From Xenorhabdus innexi (lineage in GTDB: Bacteria; Pseudomonadota; Gammaproteobacteria; Enterobacterales; Enterobacteriaceae), in assembly GCF_002632485.1 (NCBI RefSeq), contig NZ_NIBU01000041.1, positions 1 to 33,479 of the forward strand: a stretch of DNA of 33,479 nucleotides, given 5' to 3'. The notes under the pieces were generated by a model. That model did not search any database and had not been told where the DNA came from. It saw only the letters and a list, made by a program, of their open reading frames with translations. Numbering within the stretch: position 1 is the first letter of the stretch; each line of letters starts with the position of its first letter. This document shows, piece after piece, positions 23,961 through 33,479 of the stretch. Position numbers and translations under genes: made by a program.

Positions 23961-25088
23961 ATGACTTGTCCAGTAATTGAACTCACCCAGCAATTAATTA
24001 AACGGCCTTCGGTCAGCCCCGATGATCAGGGCTGTCAGGAAATTATGATCGAACGCCTGCAAAATGCGGGTTTCACCATTGAACGAATGCCTTTTGGGGA
24101 TACCCTGAATTTCTGGGCTTATCATGGAACAGGGGTAACTTTTGCGCTTGCAGGCCATACTGATGTTGTCCCAGCCGGTGATATGTCCGAATGGCAAAGT
24201 CCGCCATTTGAACCCACCGTTCGTGACGGAATGGTGTATGGTCGTGGTGCTGCGGATATGAAAGGCTCTCTGGCTGCGATGATTGTTGCGGCAGAACGTT
24301 TTGTTGCAGAGAATCCTGATCATGAGGGGCGCCTTGCTTTCTTAATTACTTCAGATGAGGAAGCTCAGGCTGTAAATGGTACGGTTAAAGTTGTTGAAGC
24401 CCTGATGTCACGCCATGAGAGACTGGATTACTGTCTGGTAGGCGAACCCTCCAGCCAAACGCGCCTTGGCGATATAATTAAAAATGGTCGTCGCGGCTCT
24501 CTGACTGCAACCGTGACCATTCATGGCACTCAGGGACATGTGGCTTATCCCCAGTTTGCTGATAATCCAATTCATAATTCACTCCCCTTCTTACAAGAAC
24601 TCGCCAATACTAAATGGGATGATGGCAATGAGTTTTTTCCTGCAACCAGTATGCAAATTGTGAATATTAATGCGGGTACAGGAAGTAATAACGTCATACC
24701 GGGTAAATTAAACGTTCAGTTTAATTTCCGTTTCAGCACCGAACTGACTGATACTGAGATCCGCCAACGGGTTGAAGGTATGCTGAAAAAATATAATCTG
24801 AAGCATGATATTGAATGGTGGTTATCCGGTCAGCCTTTCCTGACCTGTAAAGGGGAGCTGGTTGATGCGACAGTTGCAGCTATCAGTCATTATTGTGAAT
24901 ATCAGCCGGAGCTATCAACCAGTGGTGGTACATCTGATGGGCGGTTTATTGCCAGAACGGGGGCTCAGGTTGTGGAGTTGGGGCCGATCAACGCGACTAT
25001 TCACAAAACAAATGAATGTGTCAGCGTATCTGACCTACAAAAATTAAGCCTGATTTATCAGCGTATCATGGAGGAATTAGTCAAATGA
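23961..25088 (+). CDS. dapE: Succinyl-diaminopimelate desuccinylase
   Basis: DapE removes succinate from N-succinyl-LL-diaminopimelate in lysine and peptidoglycan precursor synthesis. The protein is 375 aa, the family length. Di-zinc M20 ligands are visible: His in [13 protein letters not shown], bridging Asp in [14 protein letters not shown], the Glu pair in [14 protein letters not shown], and the C-terminal His in [11 protein letters not shown]. The dimerisation domain contains [18 protein letters not shown]. The start [20 protein letters not shown] agrees with E. coli. The stop overlaps the next gene by 4 bp, so the two are translationally coupled. Confidence 0.97.
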   Translation: MTCPVIELTQQLIKRPSVSPDDQGCQEIMIERLQNAGFTIERMPFGDTLNFWAYHGTGVTFALAGHTDVVPAGDMSEWQSPPFEPTVRDGMVYGRGAADMKGSLAAMIVAAERFVAENPDHEGRLAFLITSDEEAQAVNGTVKVVEALMSRHERLDYCLVGEPSSQTRLGDIIKNGRRGSLTATVTIHGTQGHVAYPQFADNPIHNSLPFLQELANTKWDDGNEFFPATSMQIVNINAGTGSNNVIPGKLNVQFNFRFSTELTDTEIRQRVEGMLKKYNLKHDIEWWLSGQPFLTCKGELVDATVAAISHYCEYQPELSTSGGTSDGRFIARTGAQVVELGPINATIHKTNECVSVSDLQKLSLIYQRIMEELVK

Positions 25089-25762
25089 TGACATCTGAAA
25101 TGTTGGCGGGTATCTCGACAGATCATCTGGTGACACTATCGGGAGGCCACCGTTTACAATTCGATGCGACTAAAGCTTTTCTCGCGATGCAGCGAGACGC
25201 AGCCAATGCCGGTTTTAAGTTACAGCCCGCCAGCTCATTCCGTGATTTTACTCGCCAGCAGGCTATCTGGAATGAGAAGTTTTATGGACAGCGTCCGGTA
25301 TTAGATGCCGACAGTCAGCCTCTTGATATCAGCAAGATGACCGAAGGCGAAATCTGTGAAGCTATTCTTCGCTGGTCTGCTCTGCCGGGAGCAAGTCGTC
25401 ATCATTGGGGAACAGAATTGGATATCTATGATCCTTTCCTGCTGCCGCAAGGTAAAAAGCTATTGCTGGAGCCGTGGGAATATGAAAATGGTGGTTACTT
25501 TGAACCACTGTCTGACTGGTTAACAGAAAATATGTCCCGTTACGACTTCTATCGCCCGTTTACCCGTGACAGCTCTCTGAGTGTTGCATATGAACCGTGG
25601 CATATCAGCTATTGGCCTCTTTCCCATGAAGCAGAATGTTTATTCAATGAGCAGACTCTGTTAAATGCATGGCAGGATCGTGAGATTGCCGGTATCGACT
25701 GGCTGACAGCAAACCTCTCCTATGTTTTTAACAAATATGTGAAAACAGCAGAAGAGGTTTAA
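25085..25762 (+). CDS. M15B (VanY-type) D,D-carboxypeptidase family protein
   Basis: A 225-aa protein of the VanY/M15B peptidase family, which trims D-Ala from peptidoglycan peptides. The zinc and catalytic motifs are present: [30 protein letters not shown] (His and Asp ligands) and [14 protein letters not shown] (catalytic Glu and third His ligand). I see no signal peptide, so it may act in the cytoplasm, perhaps in peptidoglycan recycling, or it may leave by another route. The ATGATG start overlaps the dapE stop, giving tight coupling to diaminopimelate synthesis. Which of the two ATGs is used cannot be told. Confidence 0.85.
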   Translation: MMTSEMLAGISTDHLVTLSGGHRLQFDATKAFLAMQRDAANAGFKLQPASSFRDFTRQQAIWNEKFYGQRPVLDADSQPLDISKMTEGEICEAILRWSALPGASRHHWGTELDIYDPFLLPQGKKLLLEPWEYENGGYFEPLSDWLTENMSRYDFYRPFTRDSSLSVAYEPWHISYWPLSHEAECLFNEQTLLNAWQDREIAGIDWLTANLSYVFNKYVKTAEEV

Positions 25763-25779
25763 AGCAACAGAGGGGCATC

Positions 25780-26055
25780 ATGCACTGGTTAGCAGATTAT
25801 TGGTGGTTAGTTCTGCTGTTGCTCGCAGGAATTATCATTAGTGCAATAAAAGAGCTAAGCCGCATCAATACAAAACAGTTTTTGGATAATAAACCAGAAC
25901 TTCCTCCTCACCGTGATCTTAACGCTTCATGGGATGACGAAGACGACTGGCCTGAAAAAGAGAGCCAAAAGACTGGTAGTAAAGAGGCTGGCAGTAAAGA
26001 GGCTGGCAGTAAAGAGACTAATAGTAAAAAGGCTGATCATCAGAAGAAAGAGTGA
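25780..26055 (+). CDS. ypfN: UPF0370 membrane protein YpfN, with repeat tail
   Basis: A 91-aa protein with one N-terminal membrane span ([20 protein letters not shown]) followed by the family signature [17 protein letters not shown] and [10 protein letters not shown]. coli YpfN is 66 aa; the extra length is a C-terminal tail of four near-identical 5-residue units ([20 protein letters not shown]) made by 15-bp tandem repeats. The function of the family is unknown. It follows the M15 peptidase gene by 17 bp in the same operon. Its last 16 bp overlap the 3' end of tmcA, which runs the other way. Confidence 0.92.
   Translation: MHWLADYWWLVLLLLAGIIISAIKELSRINTKQFLDNKPELPPHRDLNASWDDEDDWPEKESQKTGSKEAGSKEAGSKETNSKKADHQKKE
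25973..26034 (+). repeat. 15-bp tandem repeat in ypfN
   Basis: About four copies of a 15-bp unit GGCAGTAAAGAGGCT with small changes encode the SKEA-type tail of YpfN. Because 15 is a multiple of 3, copy-number change would alter the tail length without frameshift. Confidence 0.8.
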
Positions 26056-28178
26056 TCAGCGGACATTACCCAGTCTTTCCATCGTCTGGCAAGTATTTCA
26101 TCAATATTTGCCAGAGCACTGGCTGCTTCTTCCCGCCAGCATTTCAATAATGCTTTACGTCCATTCAGAGATAAGTCACGCGCACATTGCTCAAGTTCTA
26201 CTTTCTGCTGAAGATGCTTTCTCAATGCGGGTAAAGCCAGCTCACTTGCCAGCAACAAGCGTTGCAACGCAAAGTAAGAAGACGATAAGGAACGATGTGC
26301 AAAGGCAAAACCTGCCAGCTCTAGCCAGTCACTTTCATTAAGCTGGTTATCAGCATAATGCTCAATCGGCAGAGCAACCCCAGTCAATGACTCTATTCCG
26401 TCTGTATCACGGGCTAACTGCTGCTGTGCTGTTCGGGCCAGCCATTTTCCCTCCTCACTTAAGGGCAGAATAGCCATTGCAGCATAACAGCCACTACTTG
26501 CTTCAAGATGTGTTCCCATCCGTACTAACTGAAAACCGCATTTTTGCCAAAGTGACCAGAGTTCAGCGGTATAACCAAAACTAACGGAAATGAAGTCCAG
26601 ATTTTGGCTACGAGCCGCCTGACACTGCTGAGCTATCAGGCGTTGGGCAACCCCAAGACGCCGATACTGTGCCTGAACAGCAATGCGGCTGACTCTCTGT
26701 GAGCGCATCGTTGCCGCCTGAGGAAACCCTCCGTGGGCTGCCAGAGACTGAGCAACCAGATTCCCTCTCGGACGACGTCGCCCTGCCCATATTTCATGTG
26801 CCAATACCGGAGATAATCCACCTTCATTCACCATCCACAGAGCACCAATCAAGTGTGAGTTATCGTTTTCAGAACAGGACAGGGCTGCGAGGAATGTCAT
26901 TCCATTGCCATCCAGTAAGCGGCGTAAATCGAGAGGAGATGTGCGGTAATGTGCGCTTGCCAGTAATCCATAAAACTGCCGCAATAGTTGAGGCTGCCGT
27001 AACCACTCAGACTGATTAATGGTTTGAAACGACAAATTATTTTCTATTTTAGGAGCAGGTAATGACGGCAAAAACAAATTGCTGTCATCAAATAACAAAG
27101 CGTTATCTAACCAATTTTCCAGCGGGTCATTTTCAGACCAGCGCATTGGTGTTTTCAGCTCTTTAATCTGACAATCTGGCAAGGCCGCACAGAATTTCAA
27201 TAAAAATCCCCGTCCGGTACCTTCATAGCCCTGTACAGTTGTGGTCAGTAATACACGAGGAAAATGTTGAATCAGCTCAGCTAACTGCGGTGTCGGAATT
27301 GCCGCTGCTTCATCAACTAAAAGCCAGTCGGCGCTGATCGGTTGTTGGTCTGTACTGCTCTGAGAGCGACTCTTTTTCTGCCGGATAAATTTCAGCAAAT
27401 TATCAACTGACCAGAATGGTATTTGCTGGGTGTCAGCATCAGTATCCTCAATACCATTACTAAAACTTTCTGCATAACGACGAATAACCTCTGTCGTTAT
27501 CTTTGCTGGTGCACATAACCAGCAGACTCCCTGCCACTGACGGGCCAACATTCCTGCAAGTGCAGATTTTCCCCGTCCGCGCGGAGCCGTGATTACCCAA
27601 ACCCCTTGTGAAACCTGCAACAATTGTTCAAGAATGCGTTTCTGCCCTGCTGTCGGATTCCCATCCGGCATCTTCCACGATGGGGTCTGAGGCAGTAATA
27701 ATGCATGAAATGGCTTTCCCTGCCGCCATAATAGACAATCAGGCGCATTGAGGATTTGCTGTTGAATATGCCGGATAAAATGAGGCGTCGCGATCACACC
27801 AGCCGATTCATTCCAGCGGGCGCTGTCATCATCCGGTAAATCAGCCCATTGTGACCAGACAGGAACGCGCATCACCAACCAGCTTCCTGCTTTTAGCGTT
27901 CCTGCCAGTATTGCCAATGCTTCGGCATTACAGCCACGGGTTGCATCAAAGACGCCGTGCAGAAATTCACGCCCCAGTAAACCGATAGCTTTTGCTGGCT
28001 CAACAGCGTCAGGAGTTTCTGATGCGATGGTTATCCAATCCCCCTGTAGCTGACTTTTCAGAGAGGCAACAACCTGTTCGCTCCACTGATTTTCGCCGCT
28101 GAGCACCAGTAAACGACGCAGCCCCTGTCGTTGCATCTGTTCCTGCAACGTTTTCCATGCAAAATCCATTCTTGTCAC
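26040..28178 (-). CDS. tmcA: tRNA(Met) cytidine acetyltransferase
   Basis: TmcA makes N4-acetylcytidine at the wobble position of elongator tRNA-Met using acetyl-CoA and ATP. The protein is 712 aa; E. coli TmcA is 671. The helicase-like module has the Walker A motif [19 protein letters not shown] and Walker [17 protein letters not shown]. The GNAT module contains [20 protein letters not shown] (acetyl-CoA loop) and [22 protein letters not shown]-terminal tail for tRNA contact follows. The start overlaps the end of yeaL by 4 bp, so it is coupled to that gene. The 3' end overlaps convergent ypfN. Confidence 0.95.
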   Translation of the reverse strand: MTRMDFAWKTLQEQMQRQGLRRLLVLSGENQWSEQVVASLKSQLQGDWITIASETPDAVEPAKAIGLLGREFLHGVFDATRGCNAEALAILAGTLKAGSWLVMRVPVWSQWADLPDDDSARWNESAGVIATPHFIRHIQQQILNAPDCLLWRQGKPFHALLLPQTPSWKMPDGNPTAGQKRILEQLLQVSQGVWVITAPRGRGKSALAGMLARQWQGVCWLCAPAKITTEVIRRYAESFSNGIEDTDADTQQIPFWSVDNLLKFIRQKKSRSQSSTDQQPISADWLLVDEAAAIPTPQLAELIQHFPRVLLTTTVQGYEGTGRGFLLKFCAALPDCQIKELKTPMRWSENDPLENWLDNALLFDDSNLFLPSLPAPKIENNLSFQTINQSEWLRQPQLLRQFYGLLASAHYRTSPLDLRRLLDGNGMTFLAALSCSENDNSHLIGALWMVNEGGLSPVLAHEIWAGRRRPRGNLVAQSLAAHGGFPQAATMRSQRVSRIAVQAQYRRLGVAQRLIAQQCQAARSQNLDFISVSFGYTAELWSLWQKCGFQLVRMGTHLEASSGCYAAMAILPLSEEGKWLARTAQQQLARDTDGIESLTGVALPIEHYADNQLNESDWLELAGFAFAHRSLSSSYFALQRLLLASELALPALRKHLQQKVELEQCARDLSLNGRKALLKCWREEAASALANIDEILARRWKDWVMSADHSFF

Positions 28179-28627
28179 GATTTTCCAATCACAATGGACA
28201 GTATGCCTGCCGCAATTAATGGGCCAACCGGAACGCCTTTAAACAAAGCAACACCTACCACTGTACCAACCAGCAATCCAGCTACGGTAGACGGTTGATT
28301 TGACATCAGAGATACCCCCCGGCTACCCAGCCACGACACAAGAACACCGACAGCAATAGCAAGTAGTGATTTCCAATTCAGAAATGAGCTGAATATTTCT
28401 TGGGCAGAAATTTTCCCACTCGCGATAGGTGCCATAACGCCCACGGTGAGAACTAAGATCCCCAGAGTTAAACCATATTTTTCTACCCAAGGGAAAAACT
28501 GATTCAATGGAGTGATTCGGACAACGAGCAAAAACAACATAGCCAATGTGACCGTCATGTTATGACTGATAATGCCAAGCCCTGCAAGTACTAATAAAAT
28601 AAGTAAAGTAGGATCAATATGACTCAT
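28175..28627 (-). CDS. yeaL: UPF0756 membrane protein YeaL
   Basis: A 150-aa integral membrane protein with four to five spans. [52 protein letters not shown] and [20 protein letters not shown] match E. coli YeaL (148 aa) along its whole length. Its function is unknown. In E. coli yeaL lies elsewhere, while here it is the first gene of a two-gene unit with tmcA (4-bp overlap). Confidence 0.93.
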   Translation of the reverse strand: MSHIDPTLLILLVLAGLGIISHNMTVTLAMLFLLVVRITPLNQFFPWVEKYGLTLGILVLTVGVMAPIASGKISAQEIFSSFLNWKSLLAIAVGVLVSWLGSRGVSLMSNQPSTVAGLLVGTVVGVALFKGVPVGPLIAAGILSIVIGKS

Positions 28628-28957
28628 AATTTTTTCTGTTCTCTATAAATACTCTGACATGAGGCAGAATGATAACTTAATTATTTGGCATGTAAGCAAA
28701 AATATTAGTGTCAGTGGAAATATGGGGTATTAGTACTATATTTTCAAAAAGTATACTCTTCGTCTTTCAAATTGCCTCTTTGTTGGCTGCGCTCACTCCC
28801 TTGCCGCCACGATGCAATTCGAAATTCATTGGGTATAACTGCTAGAATGCCCTTAATCTTTCAATTTATCTTTCTGACAGATATTGATGCTTTTATTAAG
28901 GTGAATGCGGAAAGGTAGCGAGCCAACCTCGCCAACGGGAAGCATTCGTAAGGAAAT
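28628..28957. other. Intergenic region with short ERIC derivative
   Basis: This region holds the yeaL promoter (minus strand), the 86-bp ERIC derivative at 28752-28837 and the leader of the lipoprotein gene. No gene is seen. Confidence 0.5.
28752..28837. repeat. Short ERIC derivative (86 bp)
   Basis: It starts TATACTCTTCGTCTTTCAA and ends ATTCATTGGGTATA, with the shared CCTCTTTGTTGGCTGCGCTC part. The central ERIC palindrome with CCCC/GGGG is missing, so this is an internal deletion form, inverted relative to the copy at 23803. Confidence 0.8.
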
Positions 28958-29293
28958 ATGAAAAAATCAGTGCTTTTAATCACAATCAGCCTGTTATTAA
29001 CAGGTTGTACTATTAAATGGGTACCAGCAAGGAGCAATCCCACGCCTTTCCATGAAGCAAATTCAGAGTGTCAATCAAGCGCTCTACAGCAATTTCCGGT
29101 GAAAAATGAAGTGGCTCAAACTTCTCAACTCAGAACCGTCAGAAATTCCTGTGGTAAAGACTGCTCATATGAACAAAGTGTTCCTATGACTGAAAGCTAC
29201 GTCATCGATGTTAATCAGAATTCCAGAAATCAGGCCTATGGTTTTTGTATGCAGGAAAAAGGCTGGAAACAAAAAACAGTTTACTGGCTGTAA
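28958..29293 (+). CDS. Small Cys-rich lipoprotein, unknown
   Basis: A 111-aa lipoprotein: MKKSVLLITISLLLTGC gives a clear signal peptide with lipobox LLTGC. The residue after the Cys is Thr, not Asp, so sorting to the outer membrane is expected. The mature part has four more Cys (NSECQSS, NSCGKDCSYE, GFCMQEKGW), which could form two disulphides. The C-terminal YGFCMQEKGWKQKTVYWL resembles the end of small enterobacterial lipoproteins of unknown role. The ribosome-binding site AAGGAAAT supports the start. It stands alone between yeaL and purC. Confidence 0.8.
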   Translation: MKKSVLLITISLLLTGCTIKWVPARSNPTPFHEANSECQSSALQQFPVKNEVAQTSQLRTVRNSCGKDCSYEQSVPMTESYVIDVNQNSRNQAYGFCMQEKGWKQKTVYWL

Positions 29294-29300
29294 TCTGTCA

Positions 29301-29322
29301 TATACCCAATAGATTTTGAGTT
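29301..29322. repeat. ERIC end fragment
   Basis: TATACCCAATAGATTTTGAG is the outer end of an ERIC element, with no further match. It lies just after the lipoprotein stop. Confidence 0.5.
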
Positions 29323-29442
29323 TTATCCTTTCTGAAATCAAAAGTGCTCTAATATACAGAGCACCTTTGATTCTTTATATATTATCACCTTCCTGTCTGA
29401 TACCGGATTGGCAGCCATTCAGAAAGGTAATCGTTTGCGTCA

Positions 29443-30156
29443 TTAATCCAAAATAACACCGATACGGTGAGCTACTTCTTCATATGCTTCAACTAAACCA
29501 CCAAGACTCTGGCGAAAACGGTCTTTATCCATTTTATCCATTGTCTCGTTATCCCACAGCCGACTACCATCCGGTGAAAATTCGTCACCCAACACGACTT
29601 TTCCTTTAAACAGGCCAAATTCCAGTTTAAAGTCCACCAAAATCAAACCTGCATCAGCAAATAACTGACTTAATACTTCATTAGCCTTATAACTCAAACG
29701 CTTCATCTCAGCTAAATGTTCTTTGCTCACCCAACCAAAGGTTTCGCAATAAGATTCATTAACCATCGGATCATGTCTGGCATCATCTTTCAGAAACAAA
29801 TCAAATAAAGGAGGATTCAGTATCATTCCTTCTTCAACACCAAGACGCTTAACCAGCGAACCAGCCGCACGATTACGGATAACACATTCAACCGGCACCA
29901 TATCAAGTTTCTTGACCAGAGATTCATTATCTGACAACAACTGCTCCATCTGGGTTGGAATACCCGCCTCTTCCAGTTTGCGCATAATGAAGTGATTAAA
30001 TTTATTGTTTACCATTCCCTTACGATCAAACTGTTCAATGCGTGCACCATCCAATGCTGATGTATCATTACGGAATTCCAGCACAAGCAAGTCAGGATTA
30101 TCAGTGGTATACACTGTTTTTGCTTTTCCACGATACAACTCAGCTTTTTTCTGCAT
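29443..30156 (-). CDS. purC: SAICAR synthase
   Basis: PurC joins aspartate to CAIR with ATP in purine synthesis. With a start at [16 protein letters not shown] the protein is 237 aa, as in E. coli; the frame is open 15 codons further upstream, but those residues do not fit. Family motifs: [72 protein letters not shown] and [11 protein letters not shown]. It lies downstream of bamC with a terminator between them. Confidence 0.97.
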   Translation of the reverse strand: MQKKAELYRGKAKTVYTTDNPDLLVLEFRNDTSALDGARIEQFDRKGMVNNKFNHFIMRKLEEAGIPTQMEQLLSDNESLVKKLDMVPVECVIRNRAAGSLVKRLGVEEGMILNPPLFDLFLKDDARHDPMVNESYCETFGWVSKEHLAEMKRLSYKANEVLSQLFADAGLILVDFKLEFGLFKGKVVLGDEFSPDGSRLWDNETMDKMDKDRFRQSLGGLVEAYEEVAHRIGVILD

Positions 30157-30220
30157 ATTACACTCCAGAGATATGACATCTTTAAACAGACTATTAAACA
30201 AAAAATTTCACCTAAATATA

Positions 30221-30242
30221 TAAAGGGGCCGAAGCCCCTTTA
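30221..30242 (-). terminator. Terminator between bamC and purC
   Basis: A perfect 9-bp stem (TAAAGGGGC at 30221-30229, GCCCCTTTA at 30234-30242), read on the minus strand with a C(UUCG)G tetraloop, starts just after the bamC stop. The tail is TATATTTAG, only moderately T-rich, so some read-through into purC is possible. Confidence 0.75.
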
Positions 30243-30246
30243 TATG

Positions 30247-31293
30247 TTATTTATTTGCGGTTTTGCTGAATGCTGCTTGCAGCACAGCTACCATTTGATC
30301 ATTTTCAGACTGAGTCAGCGGTTTACCTTTTTCACTGATAAATTGCAGGCTGCTTCGGTTATCCAAATCACCAACCTGTAACTTATAGTTGCCTTCACTG
30401 ATAGTTGGTGTTTCAACTCCTAAGGCTTTCCAGTCAGAAGAGGACAGACCTTTATAAGTTACTGCTATCGCCCCTGTCGAAAGGGTACGATCGTTCACTT
30501 GCATCCCTATACTTTCCAATGCGTAGGGCAGCTTGTTCCAGGTTACATTATATGGCGCACGGACAATAATTTGTGGCAATCCGGTATTATCACTGCCACT
30601 TTGAACCGATAAAGCACCAATATTCTGAGTATTGTTATGAGATGAAATTTCTTTCTGCTCATTCAGATACTCCGTCAGTGCATTTAACATCAAGGTGTTG
30701 TAACGCTGGATTTCCAACGGATCATTGATAACTTTATCCCCCTGCTCCAGACCTGCGCCTGAAACTGTTAAGGCTATCTGGTAGCCCTGCTGGGCGACAG
30801 AGATATGGTAACGAACCTTATAAGGAATATTTTCATCTGCACGAGGCCACACAATCCAATCAGTTGTTAATGTCTGAGCTGCATCATCTTTCTGGCTGAC
30901 CGGGTAACTGTTTTTCGTCAGAAAACTATTTACCTGTGACCACAATTTGCTGTATTCAGGGGTATTTTCAAGCAACAACTTACTGCTTTGTGCATTACTT
31001 TCAACACGGGAACCCGCTAATAATGCCACAACCTGCAAGGGTGGGCGTATATCAACCGATTTACCAACATTCCCTTGTGAACCCACAGGTGGAATATCAT
31101 ATTCACCATTTTGCAGTGGTAAGTTCATCCCCGCGGGGATATTCAATATTTTCAGAGGAGGTGCATCAAGGTAAGCCTCATCACCACTTACCTGATGTTT
31201 ATGGCTCTGATCGCCGGAGCAGGCTGCCAGCAAAACGACCAAAGACAGGCCAGCAACCTTCATGACCTTCGATTTTTGCAATAATGTTGCCAT
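30247..31293 (-). CDS. bamC: Outer-membrane assembly lipoprotein BamC
   Basis: BamC is a lipoprotein of the BAM complex that inserts beta-barrels in the outer membrane. The protein is 348 aa (344 in E. coli). The signal peptide is followed by lipobox LLAAC; then comes the unstructured BamD-binding stretch (HQVSGDEAYLDAPPLKILNI). Two helix-grip domains follow, with DDAAQTLTTDWIVWPRADEN in the first and VTYKGLSSSDWKALG and KLQVGDLDNRSSLQFISEKG in the second. It lies 16 bp downstream of dapA, the conserved dapA-bamC operon. Confidence 0.96.
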   Translation of the reverse strand: MATLLQKSKVMKVAGLSLVVLLAACSGDQSHKHQVSGDEAYLDAPPLKILNIPAGMNLPLQNGEYDIPPVGSQGNVGKSVDIRPPLQVVALLAGSRVESNAQSSKLLLENTPEYSKLWSQVNSFLTKNSYPVSQKDDAAQTLTTDWIVWPRADENIPYKVRYHISVAQQGYQIALTVSGAGLEQGDKVINDPLEIQRYNTLMLNALTEYLNEQKEISSHNNTQNIGALSVQSGSDNTGLPQIIVRAPYNVTWNKLPYALESIGMQVNDRTLSTGAIAVTYKGLSSSDWKALGVETPTISEGNYKLQVGDLDNRSSLQFISEKGKPLTQSENDQMVAVLQAAFSKTANK

Positions 31294-31309
31294 TAAAATT
31301 CCCTAAATT

Positions 31310-32209
31310 TTACAGTAATCCAGCCATTTTCAAGGCGTTCTCAACTGAAATTTGCCCTTCTTGCGTCAGCGGGATCATTGGCAGACGCAATGTATCGCTG
31401 GCAATCAATCCCAGTTTATGACATGCCCATTTAGCTGGCGCCGGGCTGGGTTCAACAAATAGTTTATGGTGCAACTCCTGCAGGCTGCTGTTCAGGCTAC
31501 GCGCTTTCGCAAACTCACCACGAGAAGCCAACTCACAAATTTGTGCCATTTCTGCTGCTGCCACATTTGCTGTTACAGAAATCGTTCCTTTTCCACCAAG
31601 ATACATAAAGTCGAGAAAACTTGCATCATCGCCACTGAGCAGAATAAAACTTTCATCATTTACCAGTTCTTGGATCTGGCTGACACGGCTTAAGTTCCCC
31701 GTTGCTTCCTTAATTGCGACAATATTTTTCAGCTTCGCCAGACGTGCAACAGTCGATGGCAGCAAATCACATCCGGTACGCGATGGTACATTATACAGAA
31801 TTTGTGGTAAGTCGGTATTCTCAGCTATCGCTTTATAGTGCTGATATAAACCTTCCTGCGAAGGCTTATTATAATAAGGTGTCACAGACAGGCAACCAAC
31901 AACTTCCGTATTTTCAAAGCATCGGGTCAATGATATTGCTTCGGCAGTGGCATTCGCGCCTGTTCCGGCAATAACTGGTATACGGCCATCGGCTAATTCA
32001 AGTGTTGTCATTACAACATCGACATGTTCATCATGGTTAAGCGTGGCACATTCCCCGGTTGTTCCGACAGAAATGATCGATGCTGTCCCACTGGCGACAT
32101 GGTAATCAACCAATTTTTTCAAACTGTGCTTATCAACCCGGCCTGTTGAATCCATTGGTGTAATGATTGCAACCATGCTGCCTGTAAAATCGAAGTGACC
32201 ACTCTCCAT
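31310..32209 (-). CDS. dapA: 4-Hydroxy-tetrahydrodipicolinate synthase
   Basis: DapA condenses pyruvate with aspartate semialdehyde, the first step to diaminopimelate and lysine. I use the second ATG ([20 protein letters not shown]; 299 aa) because AGAGGA is correctly spaced from it, while the ATG two codons upstream is too close. E. coli DapA is 292 aa and starts at MFTGS, so there is a short N-terminal extension. Motifs: [30 protein letters not shown], the Tyr in [16 protein letters not shown], the Schiff-base Lys in [12 protein letters not shown], and [12 protein letters not shown]. It is divergent from gcvR, as in E. coli. Confidence 0.96.
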   Translation of the reverse strand: MESGHFDFTGSMVAIITPMDSTGRVDKHSLKKLVDYHVASGTASIISVGTTGECATLNHDEHVDVVMTTLELADGRIPVIAGTGANATAEAISLTRCFENTEVVGCLSVTPYYNKPSQEGLYQHYKAIAENTDLPQILYNVPSRTGCDLLPSTVARLAKLKNIVAIKEATGNLSRVSQIQELVNDESFILLSGDDASFLDFMYLGGKGTISVTANVAAAEMAQICELASRGEFAKARSLNSSLQELHHKLFVEPSPAPAKWACHKLGLIASDTLRLPMIPLTQEGQISVENALKMAGLL

Positions 32210-32455
32210 TACCATTTCCTCTAAAATGAGTCTTACACTGAAAACAAAAAATCATGGTACTTTCTTGTCATAAGGAAGGAAACTCTTTGAGCATATGATT
32301 TTGATGAATTTTGTTAATATCAAGTGTAGACAATTAAACAGAGATTATAATCGTACTTCATCTGTTATAAATGCCATTGACCTTCTCTTGAACATTTTTT
32401 ATGTTTAGTAGCAACAGATATCCGCAACCCTTTACTACAGATAAGGAAAATCACT

Positions 32456-33013
32456 TTGCCAAAATCGAAACAACATTTTTTAGTGCTCACTGCTCTTGGT
32501 GTCGATCGCCCCGGGATCGTCAACACTATCACCCGTCTTGTTAATACCTGCGGCTGCAATATTGAGGACAGCCGTCTGGCAATGTTTGGCGAAGAATTTA
32601 CCTTTATCATGCTGCTATCGGGTAGCTGGAACTCGATTACTCTCATTGAATCTACCCTGCCACAAAGAGCAGCGGAGCTTGAGTTACTTGTTGTAATGAA
32701 GCGTACCCGCAGCGGTATAACAAAAAAATTTCCGTCTACTATTTCAGTACGGGTAGATGTGGATGATTCTCCGGGTATTGTCGAACGTTTCACTAATCTG
32801 TTCACAACCCAGAGTTTCAATATTGCTGAACTGGTATCAAAAACTCATCCTGCTACTGAAAATATGCCTGCCCGCCTGCAAATCCAGATTACAGGCCATA
32901 ACCCATTAGATGATAAAGGTTTGATCTTTAAAGAAACCTTTCACCGCCTGTGTATAGAATTAAATGCGCAAGGCAGTATTAATATACAGGAGACACTGGA
33001 TGGAAGAATTTGA
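32456..33013 (+). CDS. gcvR: Glycine cleavage system regulator GcvR
   Basis: GcvR binds GcvA and blocks activation of the glycine cleavage operon when glycine is low. The protein is 185 aa with two ACT domains: HFLVLTALGVDRPGIVNTIT with CNIEDSRLAMFGEEFTFIML (about 7-85), and VRVDVDDSPGIVERFTNLFT with FNIAELVSKTHPA (about 95-170). Translation appears to start at TTG, 9 nt after a TAAGGAAAATCAC ribosome-binding site; no ATG fits. In E. coli bcp comes next, but here the region leads into a transposase. Confidence 0.94.
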   Translation: MPKSKQHFLVLTALGVDRPGIVNTITRLVNTCGCNIEDSRLAMFGEEFTFIMLLSGSWNSITLIESTLPQRAAELELLVVMKRTRSGITKKFPSTISVRVDVDDSPGIVERFTNLFTTQSFNIAELVSKTHPATENMPARLQIQITGHNPLDDKGLIFKETFHRLCIELNAQGSINIQETLDGRI

Positions 33014-33163
33014 TTGAATGAGAGAAAGATAAACTGTAATAGTCATATTTTCCGGTGAAGATATTCGAATCTGGTTAGCCTGTGGCTATTAAACAAGGGA
33101 ATACTCTATCATTTATTTTCACTGTTACCTCTTTGCTAGTGGTGTATTCTGCAATTAATGACA

Positions 33164-33479
33164 TCACTTTGTATTCCCACGGTAAAGCCATTTAAAAGGT
33201 TTAGCTAATACCCGGTTGTAATATTCGATATATTTTAAAATGCATGTCCGTAATATCGCTTTGCTGCTGACGGAAAGCCGCCTGAGCAAATGTCGGGAGA
33301 CCAGACTGAACCAACATTCAATTTGATTTAACCAGGAAGCGTGTTTGGGGGTATAAACGAATCGGATCCGATGTGTCGGGTCTGATAGAAACTGCATGCG
33401 TGTCTCCATGGATTGAAGCGTTCCCCACTGGCCTTTCACTCCCAGTCCCTCATTAAGACCACAGGCTTCGGCAATGAAT
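33164..33479 (-). CDS. IS630-type transposase, C-terminal part (runs off window)
   Basis: On the minus strand the frame is open from beyond the window edge: IAEACGLNEGLGVKGQWGTL is readable upstream of the GTG at 33439. It contains DPTHRIRFVYTPKHASWLNQ, IECWFSLVSRHLLRR and the C-terminal AKPFKWLYRG. This is the last-third signature of a common IS630-like DDE transposase group, with the Glu in NQIECWF as the likely third catalytic residue. It differs from the IS630 remnant at 1084. Completeness cannot be judged from this window. Confidence 0.75.
   Translation of the reverse strand, partial: FIAEACGLNEGLGVKGQWGTLQSMETRMQFLSDPTHRIRFVYTPKHASWLNQIECWFSLVSRHLLRRLSVSSKAILRTCILKYIEYYNRVLAKPFKWLYRGNTK

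Noticed and set aside
32365-32820. 151-aa minus-strand frame opposite gcvR
   Set aside because: gcvR matches its family along its whole length; the reverse frame is a shadow.
1-33479. CRISPR arrays, tRNA and rRNA genes
   Set aside because: No regularly spaced direct repeats and no tRNA-like or rRNA sequence were recognised on reading the window.

Overview
The window looks like the chromosome of an entomopathogenic Morganellaceae bacterium, most likely Photorhabdus and possibly Xenorhabdus. Most genes match enterobacterial housekeeping genes closely in length and motif (guaA, guaB, xseA, maeB, dapE, tmcA, purC, bamC, dapA, gcvR). The dapE to gcvR order follows the E. coli order. ERIC-type intergenic repeats are present, and one accessory gene resembles the Bacillus thuringiensis insecticidal aegerolysin Cry34Ab1 (Gpp34Ab1). 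The genus is inferred, not proven.

Layout. 1-1580: mobile-element debris, with a small membrane-protein gene, an AlpA-like regulator cut off at an IS junction, and nested fragments of two transposase families. 1581-6245: guaBA (minus strand) divergent from xseA (plus strand). 6246-12579: an AT-rich accessory island. 12580-19038: an iron/heme group on the minus strand (TonB-dependent receptor, exported oligopeptidase B, TonB/HasB-like protein, ChaN-like lipoprotein) with two good candidate Fur boxes. 19189-22822: maeB and a NarP-like regulator. 23267-33013: the conserved yffB-dapE-M15 peptidase-ypfN / tmcA-yeaL / lipoprotein / purC-bamC-dapA / gcvR segment, with ERIC repeats. 33164-33479: a transposase gene running off the window edge, where E. 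coli would have bcp.

The accessory island is the most interesting part. It appears to be built of three stacked cassettes at one site. Each cassette starts after a copy of the xseA 3' end: the intact gene to 6245, a near-identical partial copy at about 7395-7790, and a longer decayed copy at about 9466-10136. The second cassette also ends in a relic of the 3' end of the TonB receptor gene (about 9233-9354), and the intact receptor gene closes the third. This suggests that alternative cargo alleles carried between xseA and the receptor gene were added one after another by recombination in the flanking genes. Cassettes 1 and 2 carry six small helical proteins (67-78 aa); at least three, and probably four, form one family and one has an early amber codon. 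Cassette 3 carries four related small proteins of unknown function followed by the Cry34-like aegerolysin. Known aegerolysins often need a partner protein. No known partner type is seen here, so the four co-directional proteins are candidates for a new one. The link between a lytic aegerolysin and the neighbouring heme-uptake genes (lyse, then scavenge) is a hypothesis.
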